DNA of 64,000 bases from Isoptericola variabilis 225 (GCF_000215105.1 NC_015588.1:1674001-1738000), one strand, 5' to 3'. Shown: positions 44,733-54,910, counted from the first letter of the stretch. The notes: generated from the sequence alone by a model not told the origin. A program made the numbers and translations.

Positions 44733-46556
44733 ATGAGCACCTCTGAGACGACCCTGCCCACCGACGTCACGTTCACCGACCTCGCCCTGCCCGCACCGCT
44801 GCAGGCCGCCGTCGACGACCTCGGCTTCACCACCCCGTCGCCCATCCAGGCCCGGGCCATCCCCGCCCTGCTGTCCGGGCGCGACATCACCGGCGTCGCC
44901 CAGACCGGCACCGGCAAGACCGCCGCGTTCGGCCTGCCCCTGCTGGCCGCCGTCGACCCCGCCGCCAGCGTGGCGGGCGGCCACGTCCAGGCCCTCGTCC
45001 TCACGCCGACGCGCGAGCTCGCCATCCAGGTCGCCGACGCGATCGAGTCCTTCGCGACCCACCTGCCCGGCCTGCGCGTCCTGTCCGTGTACGGCGGCGC
45101 GCCGTACGTGCCCCAGCAGCGCGCCCTGCGCGACGGCGTCCACGTCGTCGTCGGCACCCCCGGCCGCGTCATGGACCACATGGAGCGCGGTGCGCTCTCC
45201 CTCGACGCCGTGCGCTTCCTCGTGCTCGACGAGGCCGACGAGATGCTCCGCATGGGCTTCGCCGAGGACGTCGAGAAGATCTTCGGCCAGGCGCCCGAGC
45301 GCCGGCAGGTCGCGCTCTTCTCCGCGACCATGCCCCCCGCCATCCGCACCGTCGCCGAGACGCACCTGACCGACCCCGTCGAGATCACCGTCTCCCGGCA
45401 GTCCAGCACCACCACCAACGTCGAGCAGTCGTACGCGATCGTGCCGTTCCGCCACAAGGTCGGCTCGCTCGTCCGCGTGCTCGCGACCTCCGATGCCGAC
45501 GCCACCATCGTCTTCACGCGCACCCGTGCTGCCGCCGAGGAGGTCGGCGCCGCGCTCGTCGAGCGCGGCATCTCCGCCTCCACCATCTCCGGCGACGTCG
45601 CGCAGAAGGAGCGCGAGCGCATCGTCGAGCGCCTCCGCTCGGGAGCCCTCGACGTCCTCGTCGCCACCGACGTCGCCGCCCGCGGGCTCGACGTCGACCG
45701 CATCGGCCTCGTCGTCAACTTCGACATCCCCCGCGAGGCCGAGGCCTACGTGCACCGCATCGGCCGCACCGGCCGCGCCGGGCGCACCGGCAAGGCCCTG
45801 TCGTTCGTCACCCCGCACGAGCGCGGCAAGCTCAAGCACATCGAGCGCACCATCCGCGCCGAGCTCACCGAGGTCGAGATCCCCTCCCCCAAGGACGTCT
45901 CCGAGCACCGCGCCCGCCGCATGCTCGACGCCGTCGCCGCCCGCCGCGAGGCCGGCCGCCTCGACCTGTACGCCCAGATGCTCTCCGAGCGCACCGGCGG
46001 CGCCGAGCCGTCCGAGGTCCTCGAGGTCGCGGCGGCGCTCCTGGCGCTCGCGGTCGGCGACGACGGCCCTCGCCAGCGCGCCGAGCAGGAGGAGTTCGAG
46101 CGCCAGCGCGCCGAGGCCCGCGGCGGCCGCACGCGCGAGACGCACCGTGCCGAGCGCGAGGACCGCGAGGGCGACCGCACGCACCGGCACCCGCGGGCGG
46201 ACCGTCCCGAGCGGGGCGACCGCCGTCGGCGCGACCACGACGACCGGTCCGGCATCCGCCGGCCCGCGGCGGGCACCCGCTACCGGCTCGCCGTCGGGCA
46301 CACGCACGGCGTGCAGCCGCGCGGCATCGTCGGCGCGCTGACGAACGAGGGCGGCCTCACGGGCGCCGACATCGGCAAGATCGACATCTTCGGCAGCTTC
46401 TCGCTCGTCGACATCACGACGCCGCTCGACACGGCCACCATGGACCGCATCGGTCGGGCGCACGTGGCCGGCAAGCAGCTGCGAATCGCGGTCGACAAGG
46501 GCGCGCCCGAGCGCCGCGCCCCGCGCACCGAGCGCCGCCCCGCGCACAGCAGCTGA
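44733..46556 (+). CDS. deaD: DEAD-box RNA helicase with DbpA-type C-terminus
   Basis: 607 residues. Q motif TTPSPIQARAIP (~33-44), Walker A AQTGTGKTAAFG (56-67), PTRELA, GTPGRV, DEAD at 166-169 (VLDEADEMLRMGF), SAT, and motif VI HRIGRTGRAGRTG. A 100-residue Arg/Glu/Asp linker follows (QRAEARGGRTRETHRAEREDREGDRTHRHPRADRP). The C-terminal DbpA RNA-binding domain is YRLAVGHTHGVQPRGIVGALTNEGGLTGADIGKIDIFGSFSLVDITTPLDTATMDRIGRAHVAGKQLRIAVDKG. Likely acts in ribosome assembly or mRNA unwinding. Confidence 0.96.
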   Translation: MSTSETTLPTDVTFTDLALPAPLQAAVDDLGFTTPSPIQARAIPALLSGRDITGVAQTGTGKTAAFGLPLLAAVDPAASVAGGHVQALVLTPTRELAIQVADAIESFATHLPGLRVLSVYGGAPYVPQQRALRDGVHVVVGTPGRVMDHMERGALSLDAVRFLVLDEADEMLRMGFAEDVEKIFGQAPERRQVALFSATMPPAIRTVAETHLTDPVEITVSRQSSTTTNVEQSYAIVPFRHKVGSLVRVLATSDADATIVFTRTRAAAEEVGAALVERGISASTISGDVAQKERERIVERLRSGALDVLVATDVAARGLDVDRIGLVVNFDIPREAEAYVHRIGRTGRAGRTGKALSFVTPHERGKLKHIERTIRAELTEVEIPSPKDVSEHRARRMLDAVAARREAGRLDLYAQMLSERTGGAEPSEVLEVAAALLALAVGDDGPRQRAEQEEFERQRAEARGGRTRETHRAEREDREGDRTHRHPRADRPERGDRRRRDHDDRSGIRRPAAGTRYRLAVGHTHGVQPRGIVGALTNEGGLTGADIGKIDIFGSFSLVDITTPLDTATMDRIGRAHVAGKQLRIAVDKGAPERRAPRTERRPAHSS

Positions 46557-46559
46557 TCG

Positions 46560-47021
46560 CTAGAGGCGGTCCGGCGCCTCACCGTGCGTGCGCACGAGTT
46601 CGAGCAGCCGACGCGCCTCGGCCATGCCACGCTCGCCGTCGGACCGCTGGATGCCCATGACGGCGAGCGTGCCGCCGTCGGCGAGGTCGAGCCTGACCCA
46701 CGCGTCGTTGCCGCTGAACCGGACGGCGACGATCTCCGGCCACGCCAGGCGCCGCGTGTAGACGACGTTGCGCACCACCAGCCCTGCGGGGCTGGGGCTC
46801 GCGTGCACGCCTGCGACGCGCCACAGCAGCAGTGCGGCGAGGACGGCGAACGCCACGAAGGACGCGCGGCTCGCCGGCTGCGCCCCGATCGGTCCTCGGG
46901 CCGTCAGTCCCACGAACAGCGAGCCGCCGACGGCGATCGCGCCGACGAACCAGGCGGCGACCCGGCCCCAGAACGGGCGGAACGTGCGGTACCGGTCGGA
47001 GGTGCGACGCTCGGCGCTCAT
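46560..47021 (-). CDS. PH-domain membrane protein
   Basis: 153 residues. Two membrane segments (AAWFVGAIAVGGSLFVGLT and ASFVAFAVLAALLLWRVAGV) are followed by a bacterial PH-type domain: ASPSPAGLVVRNVVYTRRLAWPEIVAVRFSGNDAWVRLDLADGGTLAVMGIQRSDGERGMAEARRLLELVRTHG. It fits the PH_6 group. It lies between deaD (convergent, 3-nt gap) and hisG, and a hairpin separates it from hisG. Role unknown. Confidence 0.85.
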   Translation of the reverse strand: MSAERRTSDRYRTFRPFWGRVAAWFVGAIAVGGSLFVGLTARGPIGAQPASRASFVAFAVLAALLLWRVAGVHASPSPAGLVVRNVVYTRRLAWPEIVAVRFSGNDAWVRLDLADGGTLAVMGIQRSDGERGMAEARRLLELVRTHGEAPDRL

Positions 47022-47044
47022 GCCAGCAACGCTGCCACCGTTCG

Positions 47045-47072
47045 CCGCCCCGTGCACGAAGGCACGGGGCGG
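47045..47072 (-). terminator. Terminator hairpin after hisG
   Basis: A perfect 11-bp GC stem (47045-47055 with 47062-47072) and a 6-nt loop begin 13 nt past the hisG stop. They separate hisG from the PH-domain gene on the same strand. Confidence 0.65.
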
Positions 47073-47085
47073 TGCACGGACAGGC

Positions 47086-47934
47086 TCAGAGGCGGCACGC
47101 GTGGATGGACGTGACGAGGATCCCGCGCGCACCGATCTCGTAGAGGGCGTCCATGACGCGGTTCGTCTCGGAGCGGCGCACCATCGCGCGGACGGCCGCC
47201 GACTCGCCGTTGTGCAGCGGCGAGACGGTGGGCGACTCGAAGCCGGGCGTCACGGCGACGGCCTTGTCGACCAGCTCGATCGGCACGTCGTAGTCCAACA
47301 GCACGTACTCGCGCGCGGTGATCACGCCCTGGAGCCGACGCGTGAGCACGTCGAGGCCCTCGGGCTCGCTGTCGCCGGACCGGCGGATGAGCACCGCCTC
47401 GGACCGCAGGATCGGCTCGCCGAAGACCTCGAGGCCGGCCGCGCGCAGCGTCGTGCCGGTCTCGACGACATCGGCGATGACGTCCGCGACGCCCAGCCGC
47501 ACCGAGCTCTCCACGGCGCCGTCGAGGTGGACGATCGCGCTCGGCTCGACGCCGAGGCGCCCCAGGTGGTCCGCGACGAGGGTCGTGTACGACGACGCCA
47601 CGCGCTTGCCCGCGATCTGCTCCACCTCGGTGACCGTGCCGGCCGGCGCGGCGAACCGGAAGGTGGACGTCGCGAAGCCGAGCGGGAGGTGCTCGACGGC
47701 GTCGGCCGCGGAGTCCAGGAGCAGGTCCCGGCCGGTGATGCCGACGTCGACCGTGCCCGACCCGACGTAGACGGCGACGTCGCGCGGACGCAGGAAGAAG
47801 AACTCGACGCCGTTGTCGGCGTCGGCGAGCACGAGCTCGCGGGTGTCGCGGCGCTGGCGGTAGCCCGCCTCGCGCAGCATGTCGGTGGCGGGCCCGGACA
47901 GCGAGCCCTTGTTCGGGACGGCGATGCGGAGCAC
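47086..47934 (-). CDS. hisG: ATP phosphoribosyltransferase (long form)
   Basis: 282 residues. The N-terminus is [75 protein letters not shown], with the PRPP-binding [23 protein letters not shown], and the ACT-like HisG_C domain from about residue 210 ([75 protein letters not shown]). This long form is feedback-inhibited by histidine through the C-terminal domain. It is co-oriented with hisE 98 nt upstream. No HisZ is needed. Confidence 0.97.
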   Translation of the reverse strand: MLRIAVPNKGSLSGPATDMLREAGYRQRRDTRELVLADADNGVEFFFLRPRDVAVYVGSGTVDVGITGRDLLLDSAADAVEHLPLGFATSTFRFAAPAGTVTEVEQIAGKRVASSYTTLVADHLGRLGVEPSAIVHLDGAVESSVRLGVADVIADVVETGTTLRAAGLEVFGEPILRSEAVLIRRSGDSEPEGLDVLTRRLQGVITAREYVLLDYDVPIELVDKAVAVTPGFESPTVSPLHNGESAAVRAMVRRSETNRVMDALYEIGARGILVTSIHACRL

Positions 47935-48032
47935 TGGGAACCTCGTTCGGTCAGGAGCGGCGGTGGACGACGACGGAGCGCGCGCTGCGGACGTGGTGCC
48001 TCGGTCTCGAGGTGGTCACCACGACCCGGCGC

Positions 48033-48296
48033 TCACAGATGCGCGTACACGTCCTCCAGCGTGAGCCCCTTGGCGACCATGAGCACCTGCACGTGGTACA
48101 GCAGCTGCGAGATCTCCTCGGCGGCGGCCCGGTCGGACTCGTACTCGGCGGCCATCCACACCTCGGCGGCCTCCTCGACGATCTTCTTCCCGATCGCGTG
48201 CACGCCGGCGTCCAGCTGCGCCACGGTCCCCGACCCTGCGGGACGGGTCACCGCCTTCTCGGACAGCTCGGCGAACAGGGACTCGAAGGTCTTCAC
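48033..48296 (-). CDS. hisE: Phosphoribosyl-ATP diphosphatase
   Basis: 87 residues, GTG at 48296. A TACGCT (48308-48303) 6 nt upstream gives a leaderless start. It is the MazG-like HisE fold: [87 protein letters not shown], with the EEAAEV metal site and the EEISQLLYH segment. It is step 2 of histidine synthesis, encoded before hisG as usual in actinobacteria. Confidence 0.96.
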   Translation of the reverse strand: MKTFESLFAELSEKAVTRPAGSGTVAQLDAGVHAIGKKIVEEAAEVWMAAEYESDRAAAEEISQLLYHVQVLMVAKGLTLEDVYAHL

Positions 48297-48461
48297 GCGC
48301 CCAGCGTAGACGGCCGACCCTCCCCCTCCGGGCTCGGTCCCGGTCTCCGGGACGCACGTCACAGCAGTGTTCTGGCGCTTGGCACACTATTTATCCCGGA
48401 GCATCGGGAAGGTCCGTGGTCGGACGACGGTTCCGGACGCGCACTCCCGCTCGCCGCCCTG

Positions 48462-48983
48462 TCAGAGGCCGGGGTGTCCCGCCGGCCACGAGGCGGGCAG
48501 CCCCCCGTCGGGGCCGGGCGTCACGACGCCGTCGAACGGCGTCACGGTCCGCAGGCCGTGCTCCGCGTCGTCGTGGAGGATGACGACGACCTCGCCCTCC
48601 ACGTCGAGCGGGTCCCCCGACGGGTACGTGGCCGAGGAGCAGGTCTCGGGCGTCGAGAGCACGGTGACCCGCTCCCCCGCCTCGACGCCCGTCCCGACGA
48701 GCACCTCGGCGACGTCGAGCTCCCACAGGGCGCCGTCGACGCCCCAGACCCGCTGCGTCCCGGCGGGCCCGACGACGGTGGCGCGCACCGCGAGGTTGTC
48801 CCGCGCCGCCTCGACCGGCGTCGCATGGAGCACCCAGTCGACGCACGTGGCCGCCTCCCCGCCGGCGCCGCCGTTCCCAGGACCGCCGGGCGGGTTCTCC
48901 TCGACCGTGCCGAGCACGGAGGCGCACCCGCCGAGCAGCAGGGTCCCGATCGCTGCCGTCACGGCGGACCGTCCGCTCCCCAT
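48462..48983 (-). CDS. Hypothetical lipoprotein
   Basis: 173 residues, ATG behind GGGAGGTG. A signal peptide with a lipobox (SAVTAAIGTLLLGGC, Cys at 20) marks lipid attachment. The mature part starts Ser/Gly/Pro-rich and then has a beta-type domain (WVLHATPVEAARDNLAVRATVVGPAGTQRVWGVDGALWELDVAEVLVGTGVEAGERVTVLSTPETCSSATYPSGDPLDVEGEVVVILHDDAEHG). I do not recognise a family. Two Cys residues (TCVD, ETCS) may form a disulfide outside the cell. Confidence 0.75.
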   Translation of the reverse strand: MGSGRSAVTAAIGTLLLGGCASVLGTVEENPPGGPGNGGAGGEAATCVDWVLHATPVEAARDNLAVRATVVGPAGTQRVWGVDGALWELDVAEVLVGTGVEAGERVTVLSTPETCSSATYPSGDPLDVEGEVVVILHDDAEHGLRTVTPFDGVVTPGPDGGLPASWPAGHPGL

Positions 48984-49048
48984 GACACCTCCCGAGGTCT
49001 CATGGGGACTGTGTCGCCGACCCGGCCGCCCTTGCGCGGCGCGAGCCC

Positions 49049-49711
49049 TCAGTGCGCGTGCTTGCCGGCCAGCTCGCGCAGCGCCGCGATCTCGTCGGGG
49101 ATGCTCTCCGCGCCGTACACGGCCGAGCCGGCGACGAAGACGTTCGCGCCCGCGTCCGCGGCGCGCTCGATCGTGTCGCGCGAGATGCCGCCGTCGACCT
49201 GGATCCAGACGTCGAGCCCCGACTCGCTGACGGCCTGCCGGGCGCGGCGGATCTTGGGCAGCGTGCCCTCGATGAAGGACTGGCCGCCGAAGCCGGGCTC
49301 GACGGTCATGACGAGGATCATGTCGACCTCGGCGAGCAGGTCGAGGAACGGCTCGACGGGCGTCGCCGGCCGCAGCGCGACGCCGGCGCGGGCACCGAGG
49401 CGCCGCAGCTCGCGCGCGAGCCGCACGGGCGCCGTCGCGGCCTCCGCGTGGAACGTCACCGACGCGGCACCCGCCTCGGCGTAGGCGGGCGCCCAGCGTT
49501 CCGGGTCCTCGATCATGAGGTGCGCGTCGAGCGGCACGGGCGAGACCTTGGCGAGGCGCTCGAACACGGGGAGTCCGAGCGTGAGGTTCGGCACGAAGTG
49601 GTAGTCCATGACGTCGACGTGCGCGTAGTCGGCCGTCGCGATCGCGTTGAGGTCGCGCTCGAGGTTCGCGAAGTCGGCCGACAGGATGCTCGGGTTGATC
49701 AGGGCTGCCAT
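49049..49711 (-). CDS. rpe: Ribulose-phosphate 3-epimerase
   Basis: 220 residues, ATG with TACGCT (49724-49719) 7 nt upstream. The TIM-barrel motifs are [65 protein letters not shown] and [29 protein letters not shown]. It links ribulose-5-P and xylulose-5-P in the pentose phosphate pathway. No other pathway gene is adjacent; a DUF1761 gene diverges from it. Confidence 0.96.
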   Translation of the reverse strand: MAALINPSILSADFANLERDLNAIATADYAHVDVMDYHFVPNLTLGLPVFERLAKVSPVPLDAHLMIEDPERWAPAYAEAGAASVTFHAEAATAPVRLARELRRLGARAGVALRPATPVEPFLDLLAEVDMILVMTVEPGFGGQSFIEGTLPKIRRARQAVSESGLDVWIQVDGGISRDTIERAADAGANVFVAGSAVYGAESIPDEIAALRELAGKHAH

Positions 49712-49769
49712 GATGCCCAGCGTAGGGGCCGATCCGGTGCCCCACGTGCGCGCCCGAAGGAGCTCACGC

Positions 49770-50192
49770 ATGGTTCCCGAGATCAACTACTGGGCCGTCG
49801 TCCTCGCCGCGCTGTCCACGATGGTGGTGGGCGCGGTCTGGTACACGCCGAAGGTCTTCGGCAACGCCTGGATGCGGCTGGCGAAGGTCGAGCCGGACAG
49901 CAGCAGCGCCGTCGGGCCGATCGTCATCACGCTCGTCGTGAGCTTCCTGTCCGCGTGGGTGCTCGGCGGCGCCGCGTACATCGCCTGGCAGTTCTACGGG
50001 GGCAGCTTCCTGTGGGCGTCGGTCGCGACGGCGGCCTTCCTCTGGGTCGGCTTCACCGCGGCCCGGTTCGTCACCCACGACGCGTTCGAGCGCCGGCCCG
50101 TCGGACTGACGACCATGAACCTCGCGCACGAGCTCGTGACGTTCCTCGTCATGGCGCTGATCATCGGAGTCTGGCCGCCCGCCGGGGTCTGA
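49770..50192 (+). CDS. DUF1761 family membrane protein
   Basis: 140 residues, ATG behind AAGGAG (49757-49762). There are four likely membrane segments: [77 protein letters not shown] and [16 protein letters not shown]. The WYxPxxFGxxW start is typical of the DUF1761 family. Function unknown. Confidence 0.88.
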   Translation: MVPEINYWAVVLAALSTMVVGAVWYTPKVFGNAWMRLAKVEPDSSSAVGPIVITLVVSFLSAWVLGGAAYIAWQFYGGSFLWASVATAAFLWVGFTAARFVTHDAFERRPVGLTTMNLAHELVTFLVMALIIGVWPPAGV

Positions 50193-50205
50193 CCGGGCCG
50201 CGGGC

Positions 50206-51489
50206 TCAGCCGTCGGCGAGGCTCGCGCGCAGCTCGTCCGTGCGACGGGTGACCGCCTGCCAGGCCTCCGGCCCGACGCCGGCGTGGGCGTCGCGGTCGA
50301 TCTCCTCGAGCGCCGTGCGCAGCGCCTCGAGCGTCTCCTCGACGACCCGCCGTGCACGCCGCCGGGGCAGGCCCCACGAGACGCCCTCGACCACGAGGTG
50401 CCCGGCCGTGATGCGGTCCATCCGCCGCTCCCCCGCCACGTCCATCGCGAAGACGCGGGACGCGTGGTCATGGTGCAGGTGCATCGAGACGTCGTAGGCG
50501 GGTGCGAGCGCGACCGTGCCGTCCTCCCGCCGCAGCAGCGAGATGTTCTTCGCGTGCGCGTCGGTGTTCCCGACGGCGAGGTTGAGCACCGTGAGCGCGA
50601 GCAGCGGGTCGGGGCGGGCGCCGTCGTCGCGCAGCACGCGCGCGATCCGCGCGAGGGACGGCAGCGCTCGACCGTGCTGGAACTTGCGCTCCGGGTCACG
50701 GGTGTTGATGCCCAGCGCCTGCGCGGCGTCCTCCTGGTGGACGCGGCGCAGCCCACCGGGCGCGGAGGGGTCGGGGACGCGGTCGTAGCGCGAGACCACG
50801 ATGCAGCGCACGCCGTCGAACTCCGCGACGCGGGCGTCGATCGTCGTCAGCCCCACGCGGCGCGCGAGGTCGAGCGCGGCGGCCTCCGTGTCGGTGAGGT
50901 CCGACGTCGGCGAGCCGGCCTCGCGCGAGACCTTGAGGATGTGCGTGGTCGGCATGCCCGCGCTCGCGCGGGCCCAGCCGGCGCCCGTGCGCACGAGCGT
51001 GATCTTGGGCTCCATGCCCGGCAGCGAGCTCGTCAGCCGGTTGGCGCGGCCCGCTCCCCCGGCCCGAGCGACGGCGGCGCGCAGCAGGTCGGCCACGCCG
51101 GCGTCGTCGAGCGCCTGGGGCTCGGAGTCGCCGTGCGCCGGCTCGGTCCCCGGCTCGACGAAGACGACCGCGCCCGCGGTGTCCGTGCCGTAGCGGCCGA
51201 GGAAGGCGACCGTGTCGTCGGGGTCGATCCCCGCGTCGATCGCCATGGTGTCGCGCGTCCGGCCCTCGGGGAGCAGTCCGTCGAGCCACGCGCCCACGCG
51301 CGCCGGGGCGGGCGCGGCGTCGGCGTCCATGGGCAGCAGGTGCGACAGGACGCGCGAGCCGTACCCCCAGCGGTCCACGGCCGCGTCGTCCCACTCGAGC
51401 TCGACGCGGCGGCCGCGCAGGGTGTCACGGGCGACGACGCGGGCGACCCGGCCGCCGTAGAGCCAGGCGTCGATCTCAGCCCTTGCCAT
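50206..51489 (-). CDS. hipA: HipA-like serine/threonine kinase toxin
   Basis: 427 residues (ATG at 51489; an in-frame GTG lies at 51495). Kinase residues match E. coli HipA almost number for number: K186 in THILKV, D310 in NTDAHAKNIS and D333 in APAYDV. The regulatory Ser region SSLPGMEPKITLVR (154-167) and HQEDAAQALG (251-260) are also conserved. HipA phosphorylates glutamyl-tRNA synthetase and stops growth. hipB precedes it with a 14-nt overlap, which fits the type II hipBA operon. Confidence 0.93.
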   Translation of the reverse strand: MARAEIDAWLYGGRVARVVARDTLRGRRVELEWDDAAVDRWGYGSRVLSHLLPMDADAAPAPARVGAWLDGLLPEGRTRDTMAIDAGIDPDDTVAFLGRYGTDTAGAVVFVEPGTEPAHGDSEPQALDDAGVADLLRAAVARAGGAGRANRLTSSLPGMEPKITLVRTGAGWARASAGMPTTHILKVSREAGSPTSDLTDTEAAALDLARRVGLTTIDARVAEFDGVRCIVVSRYDRVPDPSAPGGLRRVHQEDAAQALGINTRDPERKFQHGRALPSLARIARVLRDDGARPDPLLALTVLNLAVGNTDAHAKNISLLRREDGTVALAPAYDVSMHLHHDHASRVFAMDVAGERRMDRITAGHLVVEGVSWGLPRRRARRVVEETLEALRTALEEIDRDAHAGVGPEAWQAVTRRTDELRASLADG

Positions 51490-51718
51490 CGGCACCCCGC
51501 TCCTCGAGCCGGACGTCGATGCCGAGCTCGTCGAAGATCTCGAACAGCCGCGTGATGTAGAGGTTGTCCGCGCCCGACTCGACCTCGGAGACGTACTGCC
51601 GGGTCAGGCCCAGCTCGTCCGCGAGCGCCGCCTGGCTGAGGCCGCGGCGGCGGCGGGCCTGCTGGACGAAGCGACCGACGTCGCGGGAGCTGCGCGCGAG
51701 GGTCCAGCGCTGGGCCAT
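51476..51718 (-). CDS. hipB: HipB-like antitoxin
   Basis: 80 residues. An Xre-type HTH (DVGRFVQQARRRRGLSQAALADELGLTRQYVSEVESGADNLYITRLFEIFDELGIDVRL) is followed by a short tail (LEERGADGKG). It binds HipA and represses the operon. A GGAGG ribosome site is 7 nt before the ATG. Its own promoter and repeat operators lie at 51732-51802. Confidence 0.9.
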   Translation of the reverse strand: MAQRWTLARSSRDVGRFVQQARRRRGLSQAALADELGLTRQYVSEVESGADNLYITRLFEIFDELGIDVRLEERGADGKG

Positions 51719-51731
51719 GGCTGCCTCCGGC

Positions 51732-51802
51732 TGTCAGGATGTTCTGGCACGTACGCATGTCAGGTTATGCCGACACCCTCGCCGAAGCAAGTATTTCCTG
51801 AC
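51732..51802 (-). promoter_or_regulatory. hipBA promoter with repeat operators
   Basis: On the minus strand TTGCTT (51790-51785), a 17-bp spacer and TAACCT (51767-51762) form a clear promoter. TGTCAGG is present at 51732-51738 and 51758-51764 (the latter overlapping the -10), and its inverse core CCTGAC at 51797-51802 lies upstream of the -35. HipB bound to these copies would cover the promoter, giving autorepression. Confidence 0.65.
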
Positions 51803-51815
51803 GTCCGCCGCCAGG

Positions 51816-53330
51816 TCAGCGGCGGCGCAGCAGGGTGAGGTGCATCGCGTCGGTGCCGTGGACGTGGGGCCACAGCTGCGCGTCGAGGCCTCCCGCGCCC
51901 CCGTCCGGCGCGCCGAGGTCGAGCGCGGCGCCCGGGACGAGCACCGCGCGCAGGACCTCGCGGGCGTCGAGGCGCTCGGCGTCGTCGCGACGGCGCAGGA
52001 CGTCGTCGACGACGAGCCGCGTCTCGGCGAGGTGGGGCGAGCAGGTGACGTAGGCGACGACTCCCCCAGGCCGGACGGCGTCGAGCGCGGCGCCGAGGAG
52101 CTCGCGCTGCAGCGTCGACAGCACGCCGAGGTCGGCGGGCGTGCGCCGCCAGCGAGACTCGGGACGCCGGCGCAGCGCGCCGAGGCCCGTGCAGGGCGCG
52201 TCGACGAGCACGCGGTCGTAGGCGCCGGGCTCCTCGACCCCGAGGTCGCGCCCGTCGCCGGTGCGGACCCGCTCGACGACGCCCTCGGGCACGGCCCGCA
52301 GCGCACGCTCGACGAGCCGGGCCCGGTGCGGCTGGGCCTCGTTGGCGACGAGCGTGGCGTCGCGCCCGGCGGCCAGAGCCGCCAGGAGCGCGGACTTGCC
52401 GCCCGGCCCGGCGCACAGGTCGAGCCAGCGGGCGTCGGTGCCGTCGAGCGGTGCGGCGGCGAGCGCGAGGGTGACGAGCTGGGAGCCCTCGTCCTGGACG
52501 CCGGCGCGGCCGTCGGCGACGGCGGGCACGGCGGCGGGGTCGGTGCCGCCCGCGAGCACGAGCGCGGTGGGGGCCCAGCGCCCGGGCTCGAGCCGCACGT
52601 CCGCCGGCGCGCCGGCGGCGACGTCGTCGGGGTCGGCGAGGCCCGGGCGCGCGACGAGGGTGACCCGCGGCGAGGCGTTGTCGGCGTCGAGCAGGTCCGC
52701 GGTCTCCTCGGGCGAGCGCCCGTTGCCGGCGAGCGCCTCGCGCAGCGCCCGGGTGACCCACACGGGGTGGGACCCGGTCGTGGCGAGGGCGGTGACGGCG
52801 TCGGGCGCCTCGGCGCGCAGCCGCTCGAGCCAGTCGTCGAGCGAGGTGCGGTCGACGGCGCGCAGGACGGCGTTGACCATCTGAGCGGGCCCGGCGCCGA
52901 CGCGGTCGCGCGCGAGCGCGACGGTCTCGGACACGGCGGCGTGCGAGGGCACGCGCATGCCGAGCAGCTGGTGGGCGCCGAGGCGCAGCACGTCGAGGAC
53001 CTCGGGGTCGAGCTGCTCGAGCGGCCGCGTGACGCAGCGGGCGAGGATCGCGTCGTACCGGCCGCGCAGCCGCAGGGTGCCGTAGGCGAGCTCGGTGGCG
53101 AACGCGGCGTCGCGGCCGGCGATGCGCCGCTCGCGCAGCAGGGGCGGCAGCACGAGGTTGGCGTACGCGTCGGAGCCGTCGACCTCGCGCAGCACGTCGT
53201 AGGCGGCGGTGCGGGCGGGGTCGGTCCGACGACGGCGCTGCCCGGGGGCCTGGGCGGTGCGGTGCCGCTCGCCCCGGCTGCGGGCGGCCCCGCGCTGGCG
53301 GCCGCGCGGGTCGCGTCGCTCGTCGCTCAC
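51816..53330 (-). CDS. rsmB: 16S rRNA m5C967 methyltransferase RsmB
   Basis: 504 residues, GTG overlapping the fmt stop. A basic N-terminus and a NusB-like domain ([56 protein letters not shown]) precede the SAM domain with [17 protein letters not shown] and both catalytic Cys loops: VDAPCTGLG and YVTCSPH. It methylates cytosine 967 of 16S rRNA. It is encoded after fmt in one run. The long basic leader ([22 protein letters not shown]) is unlike E. coli RsmB. Confidence 0.95.
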   Translation of the reverse strand: MSDERRDPRGRQRGAARSRGERHRTAQAPGQRRRRTDPARTAAYDVLREVDGSDAYANLVLPPLLRERRIAGRDAAFATELAYGTLRLRGRYDAILARCVTRPLEQLDPEVLDVLRLGAHQLLGMRVPSHAAVSETVALARDRVGAGPAQMVNAVLRAVDRTSLDDWLERLRAEAPDAVTALATTGSHPVWVTRALREALAGNGRSPEETADLLDADNASPRVTLVARPGLADPDDVAAGAPADVRLEPGRWAPTALVLAGGTDPAAVPAVADGRAGVQDEGSQLVTLALAAAPLDGTDARWLDLCAGPGGKSALLAALAAGRDATLVANEAQPHRARLVERALRAVPEGVVERVRTGDGRDLGVEEPGAYDRVLVDAPCTGLGALRRRPESRWRRTPADLGVLSTLQRELLGAALDAVRPGGVVAYVTCSPHLAETRLVVDDVLRRRDDAERLDAREVLRAVLVPGAALDLGAPDGGAGGLDAQLWPHVHGTDAMHLTLLRRR

Positions 53331-54274
53331 CGCTGCTCCCCCAGGACGACGGCGCCGTCGCCGTCGACCAGGCCACGAGCGCCGCGCGCCCAGTCGGGGG
53401 CGGGCATGGGCTTCTTGCCGACGGGTTGCACGTGGCCGAGGGCGACGGCGTGGGTGGCGGTGCCGACGAGGACGTCCTTCTTGCCGGCGCGGAGGTGGCC
53501 GGGCGCGAGGTCGTCGACGTCGGGGCGGGGGGTGACGGGGCCGAGGCCGAGGCGTGCGCCGTCGGGCAGGGTGGTCCAGGCGCCGGGCGCGGGGGTGCAG
53601 CCGCGGATGCGCCGGTCGACGGCGTGGGCGGGCGCGTCCCAGCGGACGCGCGCGTCCTCGGTGGTGAGCTTCGGGGCGATCGAGACGCCGTCGGCGGGCT
53701 GCGGCCGGGGGCGCAGGTCGCCGTCCTCGAGGGCGTCGAGGGTGGCGACGAGCAGCTGGGCGCCGCTGGCCGAGAGCCGCTCGAGGAGGTCGCCCGCGGT
53801 GTCGCGGGCGCGGATGGTCTCGGTGGTGGTGCCGAGGACGGGGCCGGTGTCCATGCCTTCGTCGAGCAGGAAGGTGGTGGCGCCGGTGACCTCGTCGCCG
53901 GCCATGATCGCGTGCTGGACGGGTGCGGCGCCGCGCCAGGCGGGCAGCACGGAGAAGTGCAGGTTGACCCAGCCGAGGCGGGGCACGGCGAGCACGTCGC
54001 GGCGCAGCAGGTGCCCGTAGGCGACGACGGGGGCGGCGTCGACGTCGAGGTCGCGCAGGCGGGCGACGAACTCCTCGCCGCGCGGGACGTCGGTGAGGAC
54101 GGGGACGCCGGCCTCCTCGGCGGCGACCTTGACGGGGCTGGGCACGAGCCGCCGGCCGCGCCCGGCGGGCGCGTCGGCGCGGGTGAGGACGGCGACGACC
54201 TCGTGACGGGAGGCGAGCAGCGCCTGGAGCGACGGGACGGCGGGTTCGGGGGTTCCGGCGAAGAGCAGACGCAC
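53327..54274 (-). CDS. fmt: Methionyl-tRNA formyltransferase
   Basis: 315 residues, GTG at 54274 with TAGACT (54286-54281) 6 nt upstream. It starts [43 protein letters not shown] and has the catalytic [47 protein letters not shown] (N, H and D of the formyl-transfer site). A C-terminal beta-barrel domain is present. It formylates Met-tRNAi. It is coupled with rsmB by a 4-nt overlap. Confidence 0.97.
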   Translation of the reverse strand: MRLLFAGTPEPAVPSLQALLASRHEVVAVLTRADAPAGRGRRLVPSPVKVAAEEAGVPVLTDVPRGEEFVARLRDLDVDAAPVVAYGHLLRRDVLAVPRLGWVNLHFSVLPAWRGAAPVQHAIMAGDEVTGATTFLLDEGMDTGPVLGTTTETIRARDTAGDLLERLSASGAQLLVATLDALEDGDLRPRPQPADGVSIAPKLTTEDARVRWDAPAHAVDRRIRGCTPAPGAWTTLPDGARLGLGPVTPRPDVDDLAPGHLRAGKKDVLVGTATHAVALGHVQPVGKKPMPAPDWARGARGLVDGDGAVVLGEQR

Positions 54275-54283
54275 CGGCCCAGT

Positions 54284-54910
54284 CTAGGCGGGGCGCACGG
54301 GGACCCCGAGGTCGCGCAGGGCGGCGCGGAAGGCGGCGGTGCCGGTGAAGTGCACGGCGTGGAACCCGGCGTCGCGGGCGGCCGCGACGTTGGCGGGCGA
54401 GTCGTCGACGAACACCGCGCGGGCGGGGTCGACGTCGAACGCGCGGGCGAGGTGGGCGAAGATCCGCGGGTCGGGCTTGGCCAGGCCGACCCGGCCGGAG
54501 ACCACGACGTCGTCCATGAGCCCCACGGCGGAGGCGACCGTCTCGGCGTGGTGGAACAGCTCGGCGGACCAGTTCGTCAGCCCGTACAGCCGCAGGCCGA
54601 GCCCCTTGAGCTCGGCCGCGAGCTCGGCGGACCCGTCGACCGGCCCGAGGAGCGTGCCGGCGAACCCGGCGACGTACGCGTCGACGAACGGCACGAGGTG
54701 CGGCCGGTCCGCGAGCGCCGCGCGGGCCTCGTCCCAGGTGCGGCCGGCGTCCTGGGCGTGGTTGAAGGCGGGGAAGTCGATCTCGGTCATCCATCGTTCG
54801 ACCTCGGCGCGGTCGTGGCCGGTGAACGCCCCGTAGGGGTCCCAGCGGACCAGGACGTTGCCGAAGTCGTAGACGGCGGTGTCGATGGCGGCGGCCGGGC
54901 CGGTGGGCAT
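54284..54910 (-). CDS. HAD-superfamily hydrolase
   Basis: 208 residues. The HAD motifs are I TAVYDFGNVLVRWDP (motif I DxxxxxxR variant with D in YDFGN), LYGLTNWSAELFH (motif II), K in GLAKPDPRIFAHL (motif III) and FVDDSPANVAAARDAGFHAVHF (motif IV). It resembles YihX/GrpE-linked HAD phosphatases acting on small sugars or nucleotides. Substrate unknown. It lies 2 nt downstream of priA. Confidence 0.87.
   Translation of the reverse strand: MPTGPAAAIDTAVYDFGNVLVRWDPYGAFTGHDRAEVERWMTEIDFPAFNHAQDAGRTWDEARAALADRPHLVPFVDAYVAGFAGTLLGPVDGSAELAAELKGLGLRLYGLTNWSAELFHHAETVASAVGLMDDVVVSGRVGLAKPDPRIFAHLARAFDVDPARAVFVDDSPANVAAARDAGFHAVHFTGTAAFRAALRDLGVPVRPA

Noticed and set aside
48365..48410. AT-rich TTGGCA...TATTTAT stretch as a promoter
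   Set aside because: The two boxes are too close together to pair, and no plus-strand gene follows. It may be chance or a relic.
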